From contig NZ_JBLYUB010000001.1 in NCBI RefSeq assembly GCF_049999945.1, forward strand, positions 248,001-312,000: 64,000 bases of DNA, read 5' to 3'. The translations under genes and the position numbers were made by a program. This DNA comes from Planosporangium spinosum (GTDB lineage: Bacteria > Actinomycetota > Actinomycetes > Mycobacteriales > Micromonosporaceae). Shown here piece after piece: positions 42,681-50,686 of this stretch; the first letter of the stretch is position 1, and every line of letters begins with the position of its first letter. Under the pieces are notes generated by a model. That model worked only from the letters and a program-made list of their open reading frames with translations. It ran no database searches and had not been told where the DNA came from.

Positions 42681-43441
42681 TGGCTAACCACTGGTGGTTA
42701 CCGAGTGCACTCACGGTCGGCCTTGCCGCCCACATACCGCAGGGTGACTGGACAGAGTTGACCCATATGGGCGTACGGGTGGCGTTCCAACGCCGCCAGA
42801 CCTTGTTCCGCCAGGGAGACGCTGGTCGCCATGTGTACGTCATCCTGGCCGGCAGCGTGAAGGTCGTGCGGTGTGAGGCCGACGGCGGACAGGCGATGTT
42901 GACCATGCGCACGCCGGGCGATGTCGTCGGTGACATGGCTGCACTCGACGGCCGCCCGCGGTCGGCCTCCGTAACGGCCATGACTCCGCTTGTCGCACAA
43001 CTGCTCACCACCGAGCAGTTCCGCCGATTCGTCGACCGGCCGCCGGTCGCGGTGGGATTCACGCGGTACACCCTGATGCGACTGCGGGAAGCGGACGAGC
43101 AACGTACCGAGCTGGCGGTCCTGCCGGTACGGCAGCGTCTCGCCCGGGCGCTCCTGCGCCTGGAGACGCGCGACGGGAAGCTGGGGAACGAGCCCACCGT
43201 CGGACTTCCCCAGCAGGACATCGCACAGCTCGTGGGCGCCTCGCGCAACGCGGTCGTGGCCGAGCTAACGGCACTACGTGAAGCAGGCGTACTCATCACG
43301 CAGCGACGCCGGATCGTCATCCAAGATCTCGATGCACTCACCCGGATGGCCTGTCCGGACGACGATCGCCTCCAGCGAGGACGGTCACATCGGTACTGCA
43401 CAGCAGTGGGCAGAGCAGATGTCGAACCGGCCGCACGATGA
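42680..43441 (+). CDS. Crp/Fnr-family cyclic-nucleotide-responsive regulator
   Basis: 253-residue transcription factor. The cNMP-binding barrel (about 20-125) has QTLFRQGDAGRHVYVILAGSVKV. Its phosphate-binding cassette is GDVVGDMAALDGRPRSASV: Gly84, an Asp replacing the usual Glu, then Arg94-Ser95-Ala96, so cNMP binding is plausible. The C-terminal helix-turn-helix is LPQQDIAQLVGASRNAVVAE (about 175-194). There is no ribosome site; a leaderless start at the ATG is proposed (TTG at 42674 is the alternative). The next gene begins 33 nt later on the same strand and encodes a nucleotidyl-cyclase-like protein, suggesting signal producer and receptor in one operon. Confidence 0.9.
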   Translation: MANHWWLPSALTVGLAAHIPQGDWTELTHMGVRVAFQRRQTLFRQGDAGRHVYVILAGSVKVVRCEADGGQAMLTMRTPGDVVGDMAALDGRPRSASVTAMTPLVAQLLTTEQFRRFVDRPPVAVGFTRYTLMRLREADEQRTELAVLPVRQRLARALLRLETRDGKLGNEPTVGLPQQDIAQLVGASRNAVVAELTALREAGVLITQRRRIVIQDLDALTRMACPDDDRLQRGRSHRYCTAVGRADVEPAAR

Positions 43442-43474
43442 CCGGGTCCATGGTCACGAGACAGGAGGACACCG

Positions 43475-44287
43475 ATGGACCCGTTGCCGGCAACACCCTT
43501 CACCGTTTCCCGAGATCTGCCGCCGTACCGCGCCATCCTGGCCGTCGACGCCAAGGGCTTCACCGACGAACCGGGCAGTACCCATCAGGCGATCAGCGGT
43601 CTGATTCCCCAACTCGTAGGGGTGGCATTCACCCGCTCCGGCCTCGCCGAGGTCTGGGAAACACCATCGTTCTTCGGTCCGACCGGCGACGGGTTCGCCG
43701 TCGGCCTACCGACCGAGGTGCTGCCCTCACTGGTGCACCCGTTCCTGAATGAGCTGCAACGCACCCTCGCCCGGCACAACAGGGACGCTCGGCATGCGGA
43801 AGCACGTATCCGCCTGCGGGTAAGCCTGCACGTCGGCCCGCTGCCTGTCGATCCGGTCAATCCCCATCTCGGCGGAAACGGGACCCCTCGCAACGATACC
43901 CACCGGCTGCTGGACTCGAAGCCGGTCCGGGCGATTCTCGCCGCGGCGAGCGCCGAGGTCACGTTCGTCGCCGCGGTCCTGTCCGACCGCGTGTTCCACG
44001 ACGTCGTGGTCGCCGGGTACACCGGTCGCCATCCGGACCACTTCGTCGAGGTGTCCGCGACCGTACCCGGCAAGCAGTTCGCGCAGCGTGCCTGGCTGTA
44101 CGTACCGGAACTGTCGGGAAACCTCGTCACGCTCGCCCCGCCCCACGCGCCCGACACCGTCTCGACCGACCGCGACCCGGCGTCGGCGACGGCCCCGGCA
44201 GCCGGACCACGGGTGCGGACCAACCACGGCCAGGTCGCCACCGTGGTGCACGGCGGCATGCAGCAACGCAACCGGGGACAGCGATGA
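43475..44287 (+). CDS. Class III nucleotidyl-cyclase-like protein with C-terminal shared motif
   Basis: 270-residue protein. YRAILAVDAKGFTDEPG (Asp25) and FFGPTGDGFAVGLP (Asp72) match the two metal-binding aspartate sites of class III cyclases. NDTHR (Asn140, Arg144) matches the transition-state N-x3-R helix, so the catalytic set looks complete although overall similarity is low and the purine-selecting residues are unclear. VSLHVGPLPVD and AVLSDRVFHDVVVAGY complete the fold (about 18-210). A Pro/Thr/Ala linker leads to a C-terminal motif NHGQVATVVHGGMQQ (250-264) that recurs in the next protein. AGGAGG lies 6 nt before the ATG. The stop overlaps the NTPase start (ATGA). Confidence 0.75.
   Translation: MDPLPATPFTVSRDLPPYRAILAVDAKGFTDEPGSTHQAISGLIPQLVGVAFTRSGLAEVWETPSFFGPTGDGFAVGLPTEVLPSLVHPFLNELQRTLARHNRDARHAEARIRLRVSLHVGPLPVDPVNPHLGGNGTPRNDTHRLLDSKPVRAILAAASAEVTFVAAVLSDRVFHDVVVAGYTGRHPDHFVEVSATVPGKQFAQRAWLYVPELSGNLVTLAPPHAPDTVSTDRDPASATAPAAGPRVRTNHGQVATVVHGGMQQRNRGQR
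44222..44266 (+). other. Shared interaction motif, copy A (C-terminus of cyclase-like protein)
   Basis: Encodes NHGQVATVVHGGMQQ. It matches copy B at 13 of 15 residues, and the upstream APRV/GPRV context also aligns. In the 11 codons of the invariant core GQVATVVHGGM, five differ between copies, all at synonymous third positions. Confidence 0.85.
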
Positions 44288-46401
44288 CAACGGAAGAGCT
44301 ACCCCTCACGTACGACCACAACGCCGTCGACCCGATTGACGAATTCGACGAGTTCGAAGGTGACCCACCCGTTCCGGATTTGGCCGCGGCGCCCAGAGTC
44401 CACGAGAACTCCGGGCAGGTCGCAACGGTCGTCCACGGCGGCATGCACCAGCACCTGCACCAGTACGTGCGGCGGTTCCTCGAGTATCACGAACTCGGCG
44501 CGGAGCATGTCGGGCACACCATGGACACCTACGTCGAACGCGTGTATCGCAGCGGCGACCAACGCTCGCTGGACAGCACAGGCACGGCGGCGCTGTTCGG
44601 GCAGTACCACGCGTTGGTCCTCGTCGGTGATCCGGGAACCGGCCGGCACACCGCCGCGGTGGCGCTCCTGAGCCGACTGGGCCTGCCGATGCGGGAGATC
44701 CGACCCCGCCACGATCCGGCGCAGCCCCAGGAGCTCAGCACCGTGGATCTGCCGACCGACCCCGGCATGGCCTTCCTGCTGGAACTACCCGGGCGCGGCG
44801 AACCGGTCGGCGACGACTTCCCGCGGCAGTTGCGCAGCTACCGCGACGCCCTCCGGGCCATCGGCTCCTACCTGGTCGTCGTCGTCACACCGGAGACGTG
44901 GCGGGTACTCGGCGGATTCAACGACGGCGGTGTGTTGGCCGTGCAGCCCCCGGATCCCCGGCAGGTCCTCTCGCAGGAGCTGACCGAGCGCGGTACGCGG
45001 GTGGACCTCACCGCCCTGCTGAACGCGCCGCCGATCGTGGAGCTGCTCCGCCACGCGTCACCCCGGGAGGTGGTACGCCTGGCCGGGCTCATCGTCTCCG
45101 CGGCAGCGACGGCGGTCACCGACGGGACGGAGCCGACCGCTCGCGTCGACGTCGTCGTGTCGGCGGCGATCGCCGCGTACCACAACTGGGACAACGAACT
45201 AGCCGATTGGTTCCACAAGGAGAAGGACGTACGGGTGCGCCTTTTCCTCCTCGCCGCCGCCGTCCTCGAGCACTCCCCGGCGGACCTGGTGCTGCGTGCG
45301 GCAGAAGATCTGGGCAACCAGCTCGGTGACCGCCCCTCCCCCACCGGCGGAATCGGCGAGGCGGGCATCCGTGAACTGACCGCCCGGATCGGGGCGCGGA
45401 TCGCCGTAGACAGCACGCTTTACTTCACCCGGCCCGCGTACGCACCGGCGGTCCTCGACTTCGTCCGCTCCGACCGGTCCGACCGGTTCCAGCGGCAGCT
45501 CTGGGCATGGGCTGCCGAGCTGCCGATGCAGGACCGCACCAGTACCTCCGTCGCGATTGCCGACCGGACAGCCGCCGCGATGCTGGACCTGGTGCTGCGG
45601 CACCGGGACCCCCGCATGCTCAGGCGCACGGTGCCGCGGTGGGCCGTCCGCCGGGACCTGCGTTCGATCCTCGTGGAGCTGCTGACCGCGGTGGCACTGA
45701 GCCCGGAGGCCGGCTCGTGGATGCGCCAACAGCTCAACCTGTGGGCGGCCCGGTCGAGCAACCCGGCGGTGCTCATCACGGTGGCCGAGGTTTGTCAGGG
45801 GCAGCTCGCCGACGTGTATCCGGACATCGCGCTCACCCGCCTCAACCACCTGGCCGGCAAAGCCGTCCCCGCCGTGGCGGACAGCGTCGTCGGTGCGGTC
45901 GTCAGCCTGTGGAGCAGGCCGCAGCTACGCCGGCCCGTCCTCGAAAAGACCACTTCCTGGGCACGGGAGCAGACCGGACCCAAGTTCGACGTAGGCTGCC
46001 GTCTCCTGTCGGTGCTGTCCGACCCCGGTACCGAACCGACAGCCAACGTGCTGCGGTTCGTCATCGCGGATCGACCACAGTGCTGGGACAATTTCGTCCG
46101 CGCCGTCGCCGGGATGCTGGATGCTCCCGCGCCGCCCGAACACACCCGGCGCATGCTCTTCACCTGGCTTTCTCTCGCCGCCGAGGATCCGACCCTGGGC
46201 GAACAGTTCATCGACCTGATGGTCGCCGTCGCCCGCGTTGACGGTGCGCCGGCGCGGCGCATCGCCCGCCTCCGCACCGCCGCGTACGACTGGCAGCCCG
46301 TATCCGGCGAGCAGTCCGTCCCCGATCGCCGGGACCTTCGAGAACGGCTGGTGGAACGGCTGCACCGCGCCGATCCGATGACCACACCGTCCGCCGCATA
46401 G
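44284..46401 (+). CDS. NLR/STAND-like P-loop NTPase with N-terminal shared motif
   Basis: 705-residue protein. An acidic leader (1-36) is followed by motif NSGQVATVVHGGMHQ (42-56), then a linker and an NTPase core. Walker A is GDPGTGRHT (115-123), with Arg-His in place of the usual Lys-Ser/Thr; Walker B is FLLELPG near 164-170. SYLVVVVTPETWRVLGG near 200 resembles the sensor strand. The C-terminal 450 residues are alpha-helical repeats rich in Trp/Leu/Arg (for example RRTVPRWAVRRDLRSILVEL). No nuclease, protease or TIR domain is recognised. The 4-nt overlap with the cyclase-like gene implies coupled synthesis. The function is unknown; it would be a sensor or scaffold in an NLR-type reading. 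Confidence 0.65.
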   Translation: MTTEELPLTYDHNAVDPIDEFDEFEGDPPVPDLAAAPRVHENSGQVATVVHGGMHQHLHQYVRRFLEYHELGAEHVGHTMDTYVERVYRSGDQRSLDSTGTAALFGQYHALVLVGDPGTGRHTAAVALLSRLGLPMREIRPRHDPAQPQELSTVDLPTDPGMAFLLELPGRGEPVGDDFPRQLRSYRDALRAIGSYLVVVVTPETWRVLGGFNDGGVLAVQPPDPRQVLSQELTERGTRVDLTALLNAPPIVELLRHASPREVVRLAGLIVSAAATAVTDGTEPTARVDVVVSAAIAAYHNWDNELADWFHKEKDVRVRLFLLAAAVLEHSPADLVLRAAEDLGNQLGDRPSPTGGIGEAGIRELTARIGARIAVDSTLYFTRPAYAPAVLDFVRSDRSDRFQRQLWAWAAELPMQDRTSTSVAIADRTAAAMLDLVLRHRDPRMLRRTVPRWAVRRDLRSILVELLTAVALSPEAGSWMRQQLNLWAARSSNPAVLITVAEVCQGQLADVYPDIALTRLNHLAGKAVPAVADSVVGAVVSLWSRPQLRRPVLEKTTSWAREQTGPKFDVGCRLLSVLSDPGTEPTANVLRFVIADRPQCWDNFVRAVAGMLDAPAPPEHTRRMLFTWLSLAAEDPTLGEQFIDLMVAVARVDGAPARRIARLRTAAYDWQPVSGEQSVPDRRDLRERLVERLHRADPMTTPSAA
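44407..44451 (+). other. Shared interaction motif, copy B (N-terminus of NTPase)
   Basis: Encodes NSGQVATVVHGGMHQ at residues 42-56 of the NTPase, followed by a His-rich HLHQYVRRF. The beta-prone V-A-T-V-V core flanked by glycines is the kind of segment that can stack with an identical partner. Confidence 0.85.
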
Positions 46402-46419
46402 CGGAATGAGAGGACGACG

Positions 46420-47169
46420 ATGACATCTACGACCTTAAGCCAGCGTCTCGGCAAGTGGTGGCAGAGCACCACCTACGTGGCCGATGGACCCCAGGTGCGC
46501 GAGGAGCGATTCTCGGCTGCCCTACGGAGCGCGGTCGACGGTGCCTGCTTCCATGCGCACTTCGCTGTCGTCTGGCAGGGCGGCGACGACCCGGACAGCG
46601 GCAGCCGGCAGTTGCGCAAGTTCCTGCAGGACTGGGCCGAGGACATCGCGCGCGGCTTCAGCATTACCAGGCTGGACAGGTTGGCCAACGAACTCAACGA
46701 CCGACTCGGTAGGTCCGGCTACCTGCACGACACCAACATCTACCTCACCCGGGCATCGGTCGCGCTCTTCGCTACGCCAGAGGCTCGGCAGGCCGCGTTG
46801 CTCTGGGACGAGGTGCAACGCCAGCTCGCCATCGAAAGGCTGCGGCAGGAAACCGAGCTGGCCCAGCTGGAGTACCTGCGAACGCGCATCTTCTCTCAGC
46901 CGAGCACTGCCCGCGTGTACTGGCTCAAACATCATCCCGAGGCGCTCGATGCCCTGCTCGACGACCGATTCGACCAGATAGCCGCACGGCTCGGTGCGGC
47001 CGGGGAAACGACGCATCTGGTCATCGCTCACCTGGTGGAGCAGTTCCTTACCGGGCTCGACGACTCCGAACAACAGTACCTGCTGCACCAGCTCGGCCAG
47101 GTTTTCTCGTCCTTCGGCCGGCAAGACCTGGGCGGGCAGCTGGAACCTCCCGCCGGCGAAGGGACCTGA
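46420..47169 (+). CDS. Cassette protein with mixed N-terminus and long helix, possibly SPFH-like
   Basis: 249-residue protein I cannot place with certainty. Residues 28-115 look like a small alpha/beta domain (REERFSAALRSAVDGACFHAHFAVVW, later TNIYLTRASVALFATPEARQ). Residues 121-160 form a strongly predicted amphipathic helix (WDEVQRQLAIERLRQETELA and onwards), and the C-terminus is helical. A strand-rich head followed by a long charged helix recalls SPFH/band-7 proteins, but the match is faint. GAGAGGAC precedes the ATG, 18 nt after the NTPase stop, so it belongs to the same transcript. Confidence 0.6.
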   Translation: MTSTTLSQRLGKWWQSTTYVADGPQVREERFSAALRSAVDGACFHAHFAVVWQGGDDPDSGSRQLRKFLQDWAEDIARGFSITRLDRLANELNDRLGRSGYLHDTNIYLTRASVALFATPEARQAALLWDEVQRQLAIERLRQETELAQLEYLRTRIFSQPSTARVYWLKHHPEALDALLDDRFDQIAARLGAAGETTHLVIAHLVEQFLTGLDDSEQQYLLHQLGQVFSSFGRQDLGGQLEPPAGEGT

Positions 47170-47258
47170 TCCGCCCGCCCCGACGGTCGGCCCCGGGCGC
47201 CTGACGAACGGGGCCAACCCGGCGCGTACCAGCAGTCGCCACGACCACGGAGGCAACC

Positions 47259-47630
47259 GTGCGACGCCATCAATCCTCAGCCGACAGGGTGGTCTCGTGG
47301 ATCGGGCTTCTCGTGGGAGCGCTGGTCGGCGAGTCACTGACCGCAGCCGCGACCGCCGCACACGTGCTGTCACGGCTCCTCACACCGGCCCTCGTCGTGG
47401 TTGTCCTGACCGCCACCTGGTGCGCCACCGGCTTGGCAGGGCGAGCGCGCCGATCCGCATACCTGCTCGCGTTCTCCGCCATGGCGGTATGGGCGCCGGT
47501 CGCCTGCTGGTACGGACAGCGGACCCTGCGCCTTCACCACCTGCTCGCTGGTGAAGCCTTGATGATCTCCCTGGTCGCTCCCCTGCTGATGCTCATCTCA
47601 ATGATCAGCCTGCTGAGCAGAACCCACTGA
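47259..47630 (+). CDS. Small multi-pass membrane protein of the cassette
   Basis: 123-residue protein with three or four hydrophobic segments (about 11-33, 41-60, 67-84, 97-120) and basic ends. No family is recognised. The GTG at 47259 is supported by CGGAGG 5 nt upstream. It follows the helical protein by 89 nt on the same strand and precedes a convergent aldo/keto reductase, so it closes the cassette. In signal-activated defence modules a small membrane protein at this position is often the effector; here that is inference only. Confidence 0.65.
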   Translation: MRRHQSSADRVVSWIGLLVGALVGESLTAAATAAHVLSRLLTPALVVVVLTATWCATGLAGRARRSAYLLAFSAMAVWAPVACWYGQRTLRLHHLLAGEALMISLVAPLLMLISMISLLSRTH

Positions 47631-47697
47631 CCATCCCGGTGGCACTGCGCCGACCTAGCACTTTGTCAGATCGGCGCGTCACAGAGGTGAGCCGCCG

Positions 47698-48660
47698 TCA
47701 CCGGGTCCGTTCGATCTCGGCGACCTCCTCATCGCTGAGATCAAGGTCGGCGGCGGCGAGCATCGGATCGACCTGGTCGGGCCGGCGGAAGCCGACGATC
47801 GCACCGTCGACGGCCGGGTGGCGCAGGGTCCAGGCGATAGCGACCGCGCCGGACGTGGTGCCGTGACGGTCGGCGATCTCCCGCAACTGTTCCACAAGCG
47901 CGAGATTGCGCGTGAGCGCCGGCTCCTGGAAGCGCGAGTCACGCTTGCGCCAGTCGTTATCGGGCATGCCCTCGATCCGCTCGCGGGTCATCTTCCCAGC
48001 GAGGAGACCGGAGGCCATCGGCGAGTAGACGATCACCCCAATGCCCTCGCGTTCGGCGTACGGCAGGATCTCGTCCTCGGTCTCCCGGTCGATCAGCGAG
48101 TACGGCGGCTGCAGTGTCTCCACCGGTGCGATGGACCGGATCCGGCGCAACTGGTCGACGGTGAAGTTGGAGACGCCGATGTGGCGGACGACGCCCTGCT
48201 CCTTCAACTCGGCCAGCGCCGACCAGCCCTCCTCGATGTCGGAGTCGGGCACCGGCCAGTGGATCTGGTACAGGTCGATCGCCTCGACACCGAGCCGCTC
48301 CCGGCTCGCCTCCGCCTCGCGCATGACCGAATCGCGTTTGAGGCTGTGTACGACCTGCCCGCCGGGCCCTTCCAGCAACGAGCACTTGGTGAACACGTAC
48401 GGCCGCTCGGCCAGACCCGCAAGCGCCCGGCCGACGATCCGCTCGGAGTGCCCGAACCCGTACGCGGCGGCGGTGTCGATCCAGTTCACGCCCCCTTCCA
48501 ACGCCCGGTGGACGGCGGCGATCGACTCGTCGTCCTCCTGCGGTCCCCAGCCGAACTCCCAGCCACCGCCGCCGATCGCCCAAGCGCCGAAGCCAACCCG
48601 GGTAATCTCCATTCCGGTGTTGCCGAGCTGAGCCGTCGCCAACCGCTGTGTCTTCTGCAT
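47698..48660 (-). CDS. Aldo/keto reductase
   Basis: 320-residue NADP-dependent TIM-barrel reductase. GNTGMEITRVGFGAWAIGGG opens the barrel. WIDTAAAYGFGHSERIVGRAL near 57 has the catalytic Asp and Tyr, YVFTKCSL holds the catalytic Lys, and IDLYQIHWPVPD near 125 the His. GVVRHIGVSNFTVDQL and GAIVGFRRPDQVDPML are the cofactor-binding ends. The ATG at 48660 fits the usual length. The substrate is not predictable. It is convergent with the cassette, about 70 nt away. Confidence 0.95.
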   Translation of the reverse strand: MQKTQRLATAQLGNTGMEITRVGFGAWAIGGGGWEFGWGPQEDDESIAAVHRALEGGVNWIDTAAAYGFGHSERIVGRALAGLAERPYVFTKCSLLEGPGGQVVHSLKRDSVMREAEASRERLGVEAIDLYQIHWPVPDSDIEEGWSALAELKEQGVVRHIGVSNFTVDQLRRIRSIAPVETLQPPYSLIDRETEDEILPYAEREGIGVIVYSPMASGLLAGKMTRERIEGMPDNDWRKRDSRFQEPALTRNLALVEQLREIADRHGTTSGAVAIAWTLRHPAVDGAIVGFRRPDQVDPMLAAADLDLSDEEVAEIERTR

Positions 48661-48703
48661 GATGTCCTTTTCCACCGCGAACCGTCGGGGCGCCCGCGGG
48701 TAC

Positions 48704-49141
48704 CTACCCCTTCTGTCTGGCGTGCGCGGTCGCCCGTGCGTTCGCCTTCTCGATCTCCTCGACCAGATCCGCCTTCGTGAGCTTCTCGGGGTGGTCGATG
48801 CCCACCTTGGGGGCCACCTCGTCGAGGTGGCGCTTCGGGGCGTTGGCGTCCACCCCCTGCGCGGTGTCCCGGCGCTGCTGCCCCGACCGCGGCGTGCCCT
48901 GCTCGGCCTGCGGGTCCGAGGGGCCGGGCTGTTCCTTGGGCTCCCAGTGGTCGCCGACCTTTTCGTGGGTGTGCTTGAGCGACGCGTACGCGGTGCGCCG
49001 CGCGCGCTCGCCGGGACCGTACGACTCCTCAGCCGACTCCAGGGTCTTCTCGTACGTGCGCACGGCCTTGTCATCGGAGCGGGCGATGGTCGACGGCACG
49101 TCGTCGCGCATCCGCTCCGCCTGCTCGTGCTTGTCCGGCAT
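48704..49141 (-). CDS. ChaB-like protein with C-terminal Rho-N/SAP-like segment
   Basis: 145-residue hydrophilic protein. The first 65 residues (MRDDVPSTIARSDDKAVRTY, then GERARRTAYASLKHTHEKVG) match the ChaB fold, a small regulator-like domain named after a cation-transport operon. A charged linker follows, then HLDEVAPKVGIDHPEKLTKADLVEEIEKAN, which resembles the helix-extension-helix of Rho-N/SAP nucleic-acid-binding domains. The ATG at 49141 begins the conserved domain. Actinomycetes have several such proteins, probably DNA- or RNA-associated. Confidence 0.85.
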   Translation of the reverse strand: MPDKHEQAERMRDDVPSTIARSDDKAVRTYEKTLESAEESYGPGERARRTAYASLKHTHEKVGDHWEPKEQPGPSDPQAEQGTPRSGQQRRDTAQGVDANAPKRHLDEVAPKVGIDHPEKLTKADLVEEIEKANARATAHARQKG

Positions 49142-49453
49142 GTCGATCACCCTCCCCGCGCAGCCGCCCGGGTGTGCCACGCCGGGCACCGTTCCGCCGG
49201 GCTGTCAGGCTGCGGCTGCCTTGCCGAACCCGTACCCCAAGCGCGGCCGGTCACACGACGCATTCCACGCATCCCGACCGGGTGACCGCCGCCGTAGACC
49301 CACCGGGTCACGCTACCGAAATCGTCCGCAGTGCTCCGGCCTTCAGGCCGGGGGTGAAGCGGACCCTCCCGGGTAGCGGGTCGGGGCAGGCCGGTCCGCC
49401 GTCACGGCGGATAGGCGTCTGGGTTTGTCGGACGGGGCGGATATGGTGCGATC

Positions 49454-50686
49454 GTGCAGCTGCGGTACAACTTCCGCGTCTATCCGACGCCCCGCCAGTG
49501 CCAGGCGCTGGCGCGGGCGTTCGGGTGCGCGCGGGTGGTGTTCAACGACGGGCTGCGCGCACGGCAGGAGGCGCGGGAACAGGGGTTGCCGTACCTGTCG
49601 GACGCCGAGCTGTCCAGGCGGGTGATCACGCAGGCCAAAAAGACCCCGGAGCGGGCCTGGCTGGGTGAGGTGTCGGCGGTGGTGTTGCAGCAGGCCCTGG
49701 CCGACCTCAACACCGCCTACCGAAACTTCATCGCCTCCCTGTCGGGCAGGCGCAAGGGCCGCCGGGTCGCGCCGCCGCGGTTGCGGTCGCGCAAGGACAA
49801 CCGGCAGGCGGTCCGGTTCACCAAGAACAGTAGGTTCGCGGTGCGCGACAACGGCCGGCTGCGCCCGCCGAAGATCGGCGACCTGCGGGTGGTGTGGTCC
49901 CGGCAGCTGCCGGCCGACCCGTCGTCGGTGACGATCATCAAGGACGCGGCCGGTCGGTACTTCGCGTCGTTCGTCGTGACCACCACCGACGCGCCGCTTC
50001 CCGAGCTGGACACCGAGGTGGGTATCGACCTGGGGCTGACGCACTTCGCGGTGCTGTCGGACGGCACGAAGGTCGCCGCACCGAGGTTCCTGCGCCGCGC
50101 CGCCCGTAAGCTGCGCCGGTTGCAGAAGTCCCTGTGCCGCAAGCAGCGGGGCAGCAACAACCGCGCCAAGGCCGTCGTGACGGTCGCCCGCGCGCACGCG
50201 ACGGTGGCCGACACCCGGCGGGACTGGCAGCACAAGCTGTCCACGGCGATCATCCGCGACAACCAAGCGGTGTACGTCGAGGACCTGTGCGTGGCCGGTC
50301 TGGGCCGCACGAGGCTGGCCAGGTCCGTCCACGACGCCGGCTGGGCCTCCTTCGTCGCCATGCTGGAGTACAAGGCCGCCCGGTACGGACGGACCTTCGC
50401 CAAAATCGACCGGTTCGCGCCCACGTCACAGACGTGCGCGGCGTGCGGCCGGGTCGACGGACCGAAGCCGCTGAACGTCCGCGCCTGGACCTGCCCATGC
50501 GGCAGCACCCACGACCGGGACGTCAACGCGGCGCGCAACGTGCTCGCCCAGGGACGCGGGGAGAGCCTAAACGCCTGTGGAGCGCGGGTAAGACCGGCAC
50601 CCGTGCCGGCACCGCGCCGGGAAGCAGGAATCCGCTCGGGCACCGCGCGTTCCGCGCGCGGCGCGGAGAGAATCCCCGTCCTTTAG
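49454..50686 (+). CDS. tnpB: TnpB RNA-guided nuclease (OrfB)
   Basis: 410-residue TnpB, ancestor of Cas12. The N-terminal helix-turn-helix-like region is RYNFRVYPTPRQCQALARAF. The split RuvC core has Asp192 (VGIDLGLTHFA), Glu276 (VYVEDLCVAGL) and an Asp pair 354/356 (HDRDVNAARN). The zinc site is Cys328/Cys331 and Cys347/Cys349 (CAACG, CPCG). All catalytic residues are present, so it may be active. The last 50 codons (from about 50560) overlap the structured 3' end that in other elements is the guide-RNA scaffold, and the protein tail there is low-complexity. Confidence 0.93.
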   Translation: MQLRYNFRVYPTPRQCQALARAFGCARVVFNDGLRARQEAREQGLPYLSDAELSRRVITQAKKTPERAWLGEVSAVVLQQALADLNTAYRNFIASLSGRRKGRRVAPPRLRSRKDNRQAVRFTKNSRFAVRDNGRLRPPKIGDLRVVWSRQLPADPSSVTIIKDAAGRYFASFVVTTTDAPLPELDTEVGIDLGLTHFAVLSDGTKVAAPRFLRRAARKLRRLQKSLCRKQRGSNNRAKAVVTVARAHATVADTRRDWQHKLSTAIIRDNQAVYVEDLCVAGLGRTRLARSVHDAGWASFVAMLEYKAARYGRTFAKIDRFAPTSQTCAACGRVDGPKPLNVRAWTCPCGSTHDRDVNAARNVLAQGRGESLNACGARVRPAPVPAPRREAGIRSGTARSARGAERIPVL

